Positions 10,433-22,600 of a stretch of DNA of 64,000 nt are shown piece after piece. This stretch comes from Hyperoodon ampullatus (taxonomy: Eukaryota; Chordata; Mammalia; Artiodactyla; Ziphiidae): assembly GCA_949752795.1 (NCBI GenBank), contig CATKHW010000421.1:1-64000 (forward strand), written 5' to 3'. The notes under the pieces are model-generated. The model was not told the DNA's origin. It ran no database searches and saw only the letters and a program-made list of their open reading frames with translations. Within the stretch, counting starts at the first letter, position 1, and each line of letters begins with the position of its first letter. The position numbers and the translations under genes were made by a program.

Positions 10433-12171
10433 GAACTGAGTTAGGAAAGAGAACAGTGTCTCACATTTAGAAAACACTCTTATGCCTGCTTAAGGGGGAA
10501 GGAGAGGTGGGGTGATGCATAAAACCAGAGTTTGATATAAGCAGAGGTACCGTTCCAAAAACCAACTATGGAATAGACAAGACCTACACCTTCCTCAGTG
10601 AAAGGGACTCAAAACCCCATATTTCCCGCAGAGGAATATATCTGACTAGTAAGAATCTTAAAACCTATGTATTGATATGTGTCCGTAAGGGAATCAAGTG
10701 TGTCTAGACTGGGATAAATATGGCAGCGAGAATCAGCTCAAACCCACTATAAAAAGGAATTTCAAAAATAAAACAAAAAAACTGGGAAATTCTATACAAT
10801 TCCTTCAGGGTCGCTGATGAAACCTGAAATGACCCTATCTACAATGACAGCTGGATTTGGCATAAGGCTGGACACTTGGGACTGCGAGGATTGGTGAGAT
10901 TGGGTGAGCAAATGCAGACCCTTTAAAGCAATAATGCATGGCACACATTCCATGGGTCCCAACACTCCAGGTTGAAGGGAATATTACTACAGATATAACA
11001 TGTATGGGAATCCTAGAGAACGGACACACTGTGAATATGAAAGGTTTCTAAAACTCAACGAATAGTCCCTCTCCTGGTGCTCCGGTTTGACTTTCCATCT
11101 GCTTTATTATCAACCTCCCAACTTGGAGAGACATCCCCTTTAACCTCCTGGTTCGCACAGGTTGCCAATTTGGCAGAGGATGAAAGGGAAGAGGGAGAAC
11201 CAATGAGAGAGTAGCTGTTAGGCATTTGGACAGGCACATATCACTGTAATTTCCCGGCAGGAAGAAGAATTAACCAAAGTCTCAGCCACCCACCGGGAAT
11301 CAGTATAGATCCTGAACCAAAATTTTGGACTTGCGGTCAGCTCACCAAAAACGAGTTGAAAAATGGAGCTCAGGGGCACAGCAATTCACAAACTGGCCGA
11401 GTAATAAAGGACAACTATCGTCCAAATATCTGTTGAGGGAAGGCAACGAGGCGGACTTGAAAGCGAGGCAGAATAGCAGGAAACAGATTTCAAGAGGTAC
11501 GTTGGAATCGCCTTTAAAGCACAGGAAGAGGGGCACAACTTCGACAATGATGCACTTGGCCAAAAAGGGCGTATGCGTTTTCTCCTGAATATATTCAGGA
11601 GAAAACGCATACGCCCTTTTTGGCCAAGCAAGCAAGCGGGCAATGCAAATTTGCACTACAAAGAAGTATCACTTCCCACCGGTCAAAAGGGACATCCACA
11701 AAATGTGTAAAAACCAGAAAGGCAAGACAGGCCCTGGAGAACAGGGAGCCTTGTTATGCTGATGGGCGGGATGTAAATTGCCAACTCCCTCTCTGGAGGA
11801 GTGCATTGTGTTCCCTAAAACAAGTAAACAACAGAGCTACAGAGCCAAGGGCACTTCCAGTCTAGGGAATATACCTTGGGAAAACTGAAAATCAAAAAGA
11901 CACAGCCACCCCAAAATTTAGGGCTGCACTGCTTACAAGGACCTCAACTTGGGTACACCTTAAATATCCCAGGAAATATAAAAATGGTTCAAAAAATTGT
12001 GGTACTTACGTACGATGGAATATCCCTCAGCCATGAAATCAATGTCATAAGACCAGTAGCAGCAAAATGGGTGGATTCAGGTACGATGATTCTAAGTGAA
12101 ATAAGTCACACAGAAAAAGAAACTTATCATAAGATGTCACTTATGAAGATCCTGTAAACATGGCTACACTT
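10433..12171 (+). repeat. Satellite monomer U7 (type E)
   Basis: 1,739 bp, perfect palindrome 11555-11628. E markers shared with U18: ataagcagaggtacc, atatgtgtccgtaag, gggtcgctgatg, gctggatttggc, gggactgcgagg, caacactccagg, catgtatggg, gagacatcccc, ccaaatatctg and aactccctctc. It is the first unit of the expanded HOR copy. Confidence 0.97.
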
Positions 12172-13909
12172 GAACTGAGTTAGGAAACAGAACAGTGTCT
12201 CACATTTAGAAAACACTCTTATGCCTGCTTAAGGGGGAAGGAGAGGTGGGGTGATGCATAAAACCAGAGTTTGATATAAGCACAGGTACCGTTCCAAAAA
12301 CCAACTATGGAATAGACAAGACCTACACCTTCCTCAGTGAAAGGGACTCAAAACCCCATATTTCCCGCAGAGGAATATATCTGACTAGTAAGAATCTTAA
12401 AACCTCTGTATTGATATGTCTCCGTGAGGGAAACAAGTGTGTCTAGACTGGGATAAATATGGCAGCGAGAATCAGCTCAAACCCACTATAAAAAGGAATT
12501 TCAAAAATAAAACAAAAAAACTGGGAAATTCTTTACAATTCCTTCAGGGTCTCTGATGAAACCTGAAATGACCCTATCTACAATGACAGCTGGATGTGGC
12601 ATAAGGCTGGACACTTGGGACTGAGAGGATTGGTGAGATTGGGTGAGCAAATGCAGACCCTTTAAAGCAATAATGCATGGCACACATTCCATGGGTCCCA
12701 ACTCTCCAGGTTGAAGGGAATATTACTACAGATATAACATGTACGGGAATCCTAGAGAACGGACACACTGTGAATACGAAAGGTTTCTAAAACTCAATGA
12801 ATTGTCCCTCTCCTGGTGCTCCGGTTTGACTTTCATCTGCTTTATTAACAACCTCCCAACTTGGAGAGACAGCCCCTTTAACCTCCTGGTTCGCACAGGT
12901 TGCCAATTTGGCAGAGGATGAAAGGGAAAAGGGAGAACCAATGAGAGAGTAGCTGTAAGGCATATGGACGGGCACATATCACTGTAATTTCCCGGCAGGA
13001 AGAAGAATTAACCAAAGTCTCAGCCACCCACCGGGAATCAGTATAGATCCTGAACCAAAATTTTGGACTTGCGGTCAGCTCACCAAAAACGAGTTGAAAA
13101 ATGGAGCTCAGGGGCACAGCAATTCACAAACTGGCCGAGTAATAAAGGACAACTATCGTCCAAAAATCTGTTGAGGGAAGGCAACGAGGCGGACTTGAAA
13201 GCGAGGCAGAATAGCAGGAAACAGATTTCAAGAGGTACGTTGGAATCGCCTTTAAAGCACAGGAAGAGGGGCACAACTTCGACAATGATGCACTTGGCCA
13301 AAAAGGGCGTATGCGTTTTCTCCTGAATATATTCAGGAGAAAACACATACGCCCTTTTTGGCCAAGCAAGCAAGCGGGCAATGCAAATCTGCACTACAAA
13401 GAAGTATCACTTCCCACCGGTCAAAAGGGACATCCACAAAATGTGTAAAAACCAGAAAGGCAAGACAGGCCCTGGAGAACAGGGAGCCTTGTTATGCTGA
13501 TGGGCGGGATGTAAATTGCCAACTGCCTCTCTGGAGGAGTGCATTGTGTTCCCTAAAACAAGTAAACAACAGAGCTACAGAGCCAAGGGCACTTCCAGTC
13601 TAGGGAATATACCTTGGGAAAACTGAAAATCAAAAAGACACAGCCACCCCAAAATTTAGGGCTGCACTGCTTACAAGGACCTCAACTTGGGTACACCTTA
13701 AATATCCCAGGAAATATAAAAATGGTTCAAAAAATTGTGGTACTTACGTACGATGGAATATCCCTCAGCCATGAAATCAATGTCATAAGACCAGTAGCAG
13801 CAAAATGGGTGGATTCAGGTACGATGATTCTAAGTGAAATAAGTCACACAGAAAAAGAAACTTATCATAAGATGTCACTTATGAAGATCCTGTAAACATG
13901 GCTACACTT
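12172..13909 (+). repeat. Satellite monomer U8 (type F)
   Basis: 1,738 bp. F markers shared with U10 and U19: tccgtgaggg, caatgaattgtcc, the 1 bp deletion tttcatctgc, gggaaaaggg and gtaaggcatatgg. The palindrome (13293-13366) has the right-arm change aaaacacat only, giving one mismatch. Confidence 0.97.
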
Positions 13910-15648
13910 GAACTGAGTTAGGAAAGAGAACAGTGTCTCACATTTAGAAAACACTCTTATGCCTGCTTAAGGGGGAAGGAGAGGTGGGGTGATGCATAAA
14001 ACCAGAGTTTGATATAAGCACAGGTACCGTTCCAAAAACCAACTATGGAATAGACAAGACCTACACCTTCCTCAGTGAAAGGGACTCAAAACCCCATATT
14101 TCCCGCAGAGGAATATATCTGACTAGTAAGAATCTTAAAACCTAGGTATTGATATGTCTCCGTAAGGGAATCAAGTGTGTCTAGACTGGGATAAATATGG
14201 CAGCGAGAATCAGCTCAAACCCACTATAAAAAGGAATTTCAAAAATAAAACAAAAAAACTGGGAAATTCTTTACAATTCCTTCAGGGTCTCTGATGAAAC
14301 CTGAAATGACCCTATCTACAATGACAGCTGGATGTGGCATAAGGCTGGACACTTGGGACTGAGAGGATTGGTGAGATTGGGTGAGCAAATGCAGACCCTT
14401 TAAAGCAATAATGCATGGCACACATTCCATGGGTCCCAACTCTCCAGGTTGAAGGGAATATTACTACAGATATAACATGTACGGGAATCCTAGAGAACGG
14501 ACACACTGTGAATACGAAAGGTTTCTAAAACTCAACGAATAGTCCCTCTCCTGGTGCTCCGGTTTGACTTTCCATCTGCTTTATTATCAACCTCCCAACT
14601 TGGAGAGACATCCCCTTTAACCTCCTGGTTCGCACAGGTTGCCAATTTGGCAGAGGATGAAAGGGAAGAGGGAGAACCAATGAGAGAGTAGCTGTTAGGC
14701 ATTTGGACAGGCACATATCACTTTAATTTCCCGGCAGGAAGAAGAATTAACCAAAGTCTCAGCCACCCACCGGGAATCAGTATAGATCCTGAACCAAAAT
14801 TTTGGACTTGCGGTCAGCTCACCAAAAACGAGTTGAAAAATGGAGCTCAGGGGCACAGCAATTCACAAACTGGCCGAGTAATAAAGGACAACTATCGTCC
14901 AAATATCTGTTGAGGGAAGGCAACGAGGCGGACTTGAAAGCGAGGCAGAATAGCAGGAAACAGATTTCAAGAGGTACGTTGGAATCGCCTTTAAAGCACA
15001 GGAAGAGGGGCACAACTTCGACAATGATGCACTTGGCCAAAAAGGGCGTATGCGTTTTCTCCTGAATATATTCAGGAGAAAACGCATACGCCCTTTTTGG
15101 CCAAGCAAGCAAGCGGGCAATGCAAATCTGCACTACAAAGAAGTATCACTTCCCACCGGTCAAAAGGGACATCCACAAAATGTGTAAAAACCAGAAAGGC
15201 AAGACAGGCCCTGGAGAACAGGGAGCCTTGTTATGCTGATGGGCGGGATGTAAATTGCCAACTCCCTCTCTGGAGGAGTGCATTGTGTTCCCTAAAACAA
15301 GTAAACAACAGAGCTACAGAGCCAAGGGCACTTCCAGTCTAGGGAATATACCTTGGGAAAACTGAAAATCAAAAAGACACAGCCACCCCAAAATTTAGGG
15401 CTGCACTGCTTACAAGGACCTCAACTTGGGTACACCTTAAATATCCCAGGAAATATAAAAATGGTTCAAAAAATTGTGGTACTTACGTACGATGGAATAT
15501 CCCTCAGCCATGAAATCAATGTCATAAGACCAGTAGCAGCAAAATGGGTGGATTCAGGTACGATGATTCTAAGTGAAATAAGTCACACAGAAAAAGAAAC
15601 TTATCATAAGATGTCACTTATGAAGATCCTGTAAACATGGCTACACTT
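13910..15648 (+). repeat. Satellite monomer U9 (A/E chimera)
   Basis: 1,739 bp, perfect palindrome 15032-15105. The 5' part lacks every E marker (it has ggtctctgatg, gctggatgtgg, gggactgagagg, catgtacggg) and best fits A. The 3' part matches E: cactttaattt as in U18, no A-specific gaggaggacttg or gcgatgcag, and aactccctctc. The switch lies between about 14516 and 14930. It sits exactly where the HOR register jumps from A back to E. Confidence 0.95.
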
Positions 15649-17386
15649 GAACTGAGTTAGGAAAGAGAACAGTGTCTCACATTTAGAAAACACTCTTATG
15701 CCTGCTTAAGGGGGAAGGAGAGGTGGGGTGATGCATAAAACCAGAGTTTGATATAAGCACAGGTACCGTTCCAAAAACCAACTATGGAATAGACAAGACC
15801 TACACCTTCCTCAGTGAAAGGGACTCAAAACCCCATATTTCCCGCAGAGGAATATATCTGACTAGTAAGAATCTTAAAACCTCTGTATTGATATGTCTCC
15901 GTGAGGGAATCAAGTGTGTCTAGACTGGGATAAATATGGCAGCGAGAATCAGCTCAAACCCACTATAAAAAGGAATTTCAAAAATAAAACAAAAAAACTG
16001 GGAAATTCTTTACAATTCCTTCAGGGTCTCTGATGAAACCTGAAATGACCCTATCTACAATGACAGCTGGATGTGGCATAAGGCTGGACACCTGGGACTG
16101 AGAGGATTGGTGAGATTGGGTGAGCAAATGCAGACCCTTTAAAGCAATAATGCATGGCACACATTCCATGGGTCCCAACTCTCCAGGTTGAAGGGAATAT
16201 TACTACAGATATAACATGTACGGGAATCCTAGAGAACGGACACACTGTGAATACGAAAGGTTTCTAAAACTCAATGAATTGTCCCTCTCCTGGTGCTCCG
16301 GTTTGACTTTCATCTGCTTTATTATCAACCTCCCAACTTGGAGAGACAGCCCCTTTAACCTCCTGGTTCGCACAGGTTGCCAATTTGGCAGAGGATGAAA
16401 GGGAAAAGGGAGAACCAATGAGAGAGTAGCTGTAAGGCATATGGACGGGCACATATCACTGTAATTTCCCGGCAGGAAGAAGAATTAACCAAAGTCTCAG
16501 CCACCCACCGGGAATCAGTATAGATCCTGAACCAAAATTTTGGACTTGCGGTCAGCTCACCAAAAACGAGTTGAAAAATGGAGCTCAGGGGCACAGCAAT
16601 TCACAAACTGGCCGAGTAATAAAGGACAACTATCGTCCAAAAATCTGTTGAGGGAAGGCAACGAGGCGGACTTGAAAGCGAGGCAGAATAGCAGGAAACA
16701 GATTTCAAGAGGTACGTTGGAATCGCCTTTAAAGCACAGGAAGAGGGGCACAACTTCGACAATGATGCACTTGGCCAAAAAGGGCGTATGTGTTTTCTCC
16801 TGAATATATTCAGGAGAAAACACATACGCCCTTTTTGGCCAAGCAAGCAAGCGGGCAATGCAAATCTGCACTACAAAGAAGTATCACTTCCCACCGGTCA
16901 AAAGGGACATCCACAAAATGTGTAAAAACCAGAAAGGCAAGACAGGCCCTGGAGAACAGGGAGCCTTGTTATGCTGATGGGCGGGATGTAAATTGCCAAC
17001 TGCCTCTCTGGAGGAGTGCATTGTGTTCCCTAAAACAAGTAAACAACAGAGCTACAGAGCCAAGGGCACTTCCAGTCTAGGGAATATACCTTGGGAAAAC
17101 TGAAAATCAAAAAGACACAGCCACCCCAAAATTTAGGGCTGCACTGCTTACAAGGACCTCAACTTGGGTATACCTTAAATATCCCAGGAAATATAAAAAT
17201 GGTTCAAAAAATTGTGGTACTTACGTACGATGGAATATCCCTCAGCCATGAAATCAATGTCATAAGACCAGTAGCAGCAAAATGGGTGGATTCAGGTACG
17301 ATGATTCTAAGTGAAATAAGTCACACAGAAAAAGAAACTTATCATAAGATGTCACTTATGAAGATCCTGTAAACATGGCTACACTT
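15649..17386 (+). repeat. Satellite monomer U10 (type F)
   Basis: 1,738 bp. It carries the F markers tccgtgaggg, gaattgtcc, tttcatctgc and gtaaggcatatgg, plus ttgggtataccttaa shared with U19. The palindrome (16770-16843) is perfect through matched changes in both arms. It follows the chimeric U9. Confidence 0.97.
16770..16843. repeat. Palindrome in U10 with matched changes in both arms
   Basis: The left arm reads gggcgtatgtg and the right arm cacatacgccc, so the palindrome remains perfect although both arms differ from the canonical gcg/cgc. The related F-type units U8 (13293-13366) and U19 (32414-32487) carry only the right-arm change and are mismatched. The pattern suggests arm-to-arm conversion or two separate CpG decay events. 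Confidence 0.95.
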
Positions 17387-19125
17387 GAACTGAGTTAGGA
17401 AAGAGAACAGTGTCTCACATTTAGAAAACACTCTTATGCCTGCTTAAGGGGGAAGGAGAGGTGGGGTGATGCATAAAACCAGAGTTTGATATAAGCACAG
17501 GTACCGTTCCAAAAACCAACTATGGAATAGACAAGACCTACACCTTCCTCAGTGAAAGGGACTCAAAACCCCATATTTCCCGCAGAGGAATATATCTGAC
17601 TAGTAAGAATCTTAAAACCTATGTATTGATATGTCTCCGTAAGGGAATCAAGTGTGTCTAGACTGGGATAAATATGGCAGCGAGAATCAGCTCAAACCCA
17701 CTATAAAAAGGAATTTCAAAAATAAAATAAAAAAACTGGGAAATTCTTTACAATTCCTTCAGGGTCTCTGATGAAACCTGAAATGACCCTATCTACAATG
17801 ACAGCTGGATGTGGCATAAGGCTGGACACTTGGGACTGAGAGGATTGGTGAGATTGGGTGAGCAAATGCAGACCCTTTAAAGCAATAATGCATGGCACAC
17901 ATTCCATGGGTCCCAACTCTCCAGGTTGAAGGGAATATTACTACAGATATAACATGTACGGGAATCCTAGAGAACGGACACACTGTGAATACGAAAGGTT
18001 TCTAAAACTCAACGAATAGTCCCTCTCCTGGTGCTCCGGTTTGACTTTCCATCTGCTTTATTATCAACCTCCCAACTTGGAGAGACATCCCCTTTAACCT
18101 CCTGGTTCGCACAGGTTGCCAATTTGGCAGAGGATGAAAGGGAAGAGGGAGAACCAATGAGAGAGTAGCTGTTAGGCATTTGGACAGGCACATATCACTG
18201 TAATTTCCCGGCAGGAAGAAGAATTAACCAAAGTCTCAGCCACCCACCGGGAATCAGTATAGATCCTGAACCAAAATTTTGGACTTGCGGTCAGCTCACC
18301 AAAAACGAGTTGAAAAATGGAGCTCAGGGGCACAGCAATTCACAAACTGGCCGAGTAATAAAGGACAACTATCGTCCAAATATCTGTTGAGGGAAGGCAA
18401 CGAGGAGGACTTGAAAGCGATGCAGAATAGCAGGAAACAGATTTCAAGAGGTACGTTGGAATCGCCTTTAAAGCACAGGAAGAGGGGCACAACTTCGACA
18501 ATGATGCACTTGGCCAAAAAGGGCGTATGCGTTTTCTCCTGAATATATTCAGGAGAAAACGCATACGCCCTTTTTGGCCAAGCAAGCAAGCGGGCAATGC
18601 AAATCTGCACTACAAAGAAGTATCACTTCCCACCGGTCAAAAGGGACATCCACAAAATGTGTAAAAACCAGAAAGGCAAGACAGGCCCTGGAGAACAGGG
18701 AGCCTTGTTATGCTGATGGGCGGGATGTAAATTGCCAACTGCCTCTCTGGAGGAGTGCATTGTGTTCCCTAAAACAAGTAAACAACAGAGCTACAGAGCC
18801 AAGGGCACTTCCAGTCTAGGGAATATACCTTGGGAAAACTGAAAATCAAAAAGACACAGCCACCCCAAAATTTAGGGCTGCACTGCTTACAAGGACCTCA
18901 ACTTGGGTACACCTTAAATATCCCAGGAAATATAAAAATGGTTCAAAAAATTGTGGTACTTACGTACGATGGAATATCCCTCAGCCATGAAATCAATGTC
19001 ATAAGACCAGTAGCAGCAAAATGTGTGGATTCAGGTACGATGATTCTAAGTGAAATAAGTCACACAGAAAAAGAAACTTATCATAAGATGTCACTTATGA
19101 AGATCCTGTAAACATGGCTACACTT
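17387..19125 (+). repeat. Satellite monomer U11 (type A)
   Basis: 1,739 bp, perfect palindrome 18509-18582. A markers shared with U20 and the 3' half of U14: gaggaggacttg, gcgatgcagaatag and aaaatgtgtggattc; also aaaataaaataaaa and gagacatcccc shared with U20. E and A share gagacatcccc and ccaaatatctg, which marks them as sister types. Confidence 0.97.
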
Positions 19126-20863
19126 GAACTGAGTTAGGAAAGAGAACAGTGTCTCACATTTAGAAAACACTCTTATGCCTGCTTAAGGGGGAAGGAGAGG
19201 TGGGGTGATGCATAAAACCAGAGTTTGATATAAGCACAGGTACCGTTCCAAAAACCAACTATGGAATAGACAAGACCTACACCTTCCCCAGTGAAAGGGA
19301 CTCAAAACACCATATTTCCCACAGAGGAATATATCTGACTAGTAAGAATCTTAAAACCTCTGTATTGATATGTCTCCGTGAGGGAATCAAGTGTGTCTAG
19401 ACTGGGATAAATATGGCAGCGAGAATCAGCTCAAACCCACTATAAAAAGGAATTTCAAAAACAAAACAAAAAAACTGGGAAATTCTTTACAATTCCTTCA
19501 GGGTCTCTGATGAAACCTGAAATGACCCTATCTACAATGACAGCTGGATGTGGCATAAGGCTGGACACTTGGGACTGAGAGGATTGGTGAGATTGGGTGA
19601 GCAAATGCAGACCCTTTAAAGCAATAATGCATGGCACACATTCCATGGGTCCCAACTCTCCAGGTTGAAGGGAATATTACTACAGATATAACATGTACGG
19701 GAATCCTAGAGAACGGACACACTGTGAATACGAAAGGTTTCTAAATCTCAATGAATAGTCCCTCTCCTGGTGCTCCGGTTTGACTTTCATCTGCTTTATT
19801 ATCAACCTCCCAACTTGGAGAGACAGCCCCTTTAACCTCCTGGTTCGCACAGGTTGCCAATTTGGCAGAGGATGAAAGGGAAGAGGGAGAACCAATGAGA
19901 GAGTAGCTGTAAAGCATTTGGACGGGCACATATCACTGTAATTTCCCTGCAGGAAGAAGTATTAACCAAAGTCTCAGCCACCCACCGGGAATCAGTATAG
20001 ATCCTGAACCAAAATTTTGGACTTGCGGTCAGCTCACCAAAAACGAGTTGAAAAATGGAGCTCAGGGGCACAGCAATTCACAAACTGGCCGAGTAATAAA
20101 GGACAACTATCGTCCAAAAATCTGTTGAGGGAAGGCAACGAGGCGGACTTGAAAGCGAGGCAGAATAGCAGGAAACAGATTTCAAGAGGTACGTTGGAAT
20201 CGCCTTTAAAGCACAGGAAGAGGGGCACAACTTCGACAATGATGCACTTGGCCAAAAAGGGCGTATGCGTTTTCTCCTGAATATATTCAGGAGAAAACGC
20301 ATACGCCCTTTTTGGCCAAGCAAGCAAGCGGGCAATGCAAATCTGCACTACAAAGAAGTATCACTTCCCACCGGTCAAAAGGGACATCCACAAAATGTGT
20401 AAAAACCAGAAAGGCAAGACAGGCCCTGGAGAACAGGGAGCCTTGTTATGCTGATGGGCGGGATGTAAATTGCCAACTGCCTCTCTGAAGGAGTGCATTG
20501 TGTTCCCTAAAACAAGTAAACAACAGAGCTACAGAGCCAAGGGCACTTCCAGTCTAGGGAATATACCTTGGGAAAACTGAAAATCAAAAAGACACAGCCA
20601 CCCCAAAATTTAGGGCTGCACTGCTTACAAGGACCTCAACTTGGGTACACCTTAAATATCCCAGGAAATATAAAAATGGTTCAAAAAATTGTGGTACTTA
20701 CGTACGATGGAATATCCCTCAGCCATGAAATCAATGTCATAAGACCAGTAGCAGCAAAATGGGTGGATTCAAGTACGATGATTCTAAGTGAAATAAGTCA
20801 CACAGAAAAAGAAACTTATCATAAGATATCACTTATGAAGATCCTGTAAACATGGCTACACTT
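19126..20863 (+). repeat. Satellite monomer U12 (type B)
   Basis: 1,738 bp, perfect palindrome 20247-20320. B markers shared with U15 and U21: the 1 bp deletion tttcatctgc (also in F), tttccctgcagg, gaagtattaacc and ctctgaaggagtg. U12 and U15 further share cttccccagtg, aaaacaccatatttcccac and gtaaagcatttgg. Private change: attcaagtacg. Confidence 0.97.
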
Positions 20864-22600
20864 GAACTGAGTTAGGAAAGAGAACAGTGTCTCACATTTA
20901 GAAAACACTCTTATGCCTGCTTAAGGGGGAAGGAGAGGTGGGGTGATGCATAAAACCAGAGTTTGATATAAGCAGAGGTACCGTTCCGAAAACCAACTAT
21001 GGAATAGGCAAGACCTACACCTTCCTCAGTGAAAGGGACTCAAAACTCCATATTTCCCGCAGAGGAATATATCTGACTAGTAAGAATCTTAAAACCTATG
21101 TATTGATATGTCTCCGTAAGGGAACCAAGTGTGTCTAGACTGGCATAAACATGGCAGCGAGAATCAGCTCAAACCCACTATAAAAAGGAATTTCAATAAC
21201 AAAACAAAAACCTGGGAAATTCTTTACAATTCCTTCAGAGTCTCTGATGAAACCTGGACTGACCCTATCTACAACGACAGCTGGATGTGGCATAAGGCGG
21301 GACACTTGGACTGAGAGGATTGGTGAGATTGGGTGAACAAATGCAGAACCTTTAAAGCATTAATGCATGGCACCCATTCCATGGGTCCCAACTCTCCAGG
21401 TTGAAGGGAATATTACTACAGTTATAACATGTACGGGAAACCTAGAGAACGGACACACTGTGAATACGAAACGTTTCTAAAACTCAACGAATAGTCCCTC
21501 TCCTGGTGCTCCGGTTTGACTTTCCACCTGCTTTACTATCAACCTCCCAACTTGGAGAGACAGCCCCTTTAACCTCCTGGTTCGCACAGGTTGCCAATTT
21601 GGCAGAGGATGAAAGGGAAGAGGGAGAACCAATGAGAGAGTAGCTGTTAGGCATTTGGACGGGCACATATCACTGTAATTTCCCGGCAGGAAGAAGAATT
21701 AACCAAAGTCTCAGCCCCCCACCGGGAACCAGCATAGATCCTGAACCAAAATTTTGGACCTGCGGTCAGCTCACCAAAAACGAGTTGAAAAATGGAGCTC
21801 AGGGGCACAGCAATTCACAAACTGGCCGAGTAATAAAGGACAACTATCGTCCAAAAATCTGTTGAGGGAAGGCAATGAGGCGGACTTGAAAGCGAGGCAG
21901 AATAGCAGGAAACAGATTTCAAGAGGTACGTTGGAATCACCTTTAAAGCACCGGATGAGGGGCACAACTTCGGCAATGATGCACGTGGCCAAAAAGGGCG
22001 TATGCGTTTTCTCCTGAATATATTCAGGAGAAAACGCATACGCCCTTTTTTGGCCAAGCAAGCAATCGGGCAATGCAAATCTGCATTACAAAGAAGTATC
22101 ACTTACCACCGGTCAAAAGGGACATCCACAAAATGTGTAAAAACCAGAAAGTCAAGACAGGCACTGGAGAACACGGAGCCTTGTTATGCTGATGGGCGTA
22201 TGTAAATTGCCAACTGCCTCTCTGGAGGAGTACATTGTGTTCCCTAAAACAAGTAAAGAACAGAGCTACAGATCCAAGGGCACTTCCAGTCTAAGGAATA
22301 TACCTTTGGAAAACTGAATATCAAAAAGACACAGCCACCCCAAAATTTAGGGCTGCACTGCTTACAAGGACCTCAACTTGGGTACACCTTAAATATCCCA
22401 GGAAATATAAAAATGGTTCAAAAAATTGTGGTACTTACGTACGATGGAATATCCCTCAGCCATGAAATCAATGTCATAAGACCAGTAGCAGCAAAATGGG
22501 TGGATTCAGATACGATGATTCTAAGTGAAATAAGTCACACAGAAAAAGAAACTTATCATAAGATATCACTTATGAAGATCCTGTAAACATGGCTACACTT
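20864..22600 (+). repeat. Satellite monomer U13 (type C)
   Basis: 1,737 bp. C markers shared with U16 and U22: gttccgaaaacc, ttcaataacaaaac, acctggactgacc, gcacgtggcc, gatgggcgtatg (2 bp shorter), ccagtctaagg and attcagatacg. The palindrome (21984-22058) has one left-arm mismatch and an extra T in the right arm, which makes a bulge. Confidence 0.97.
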
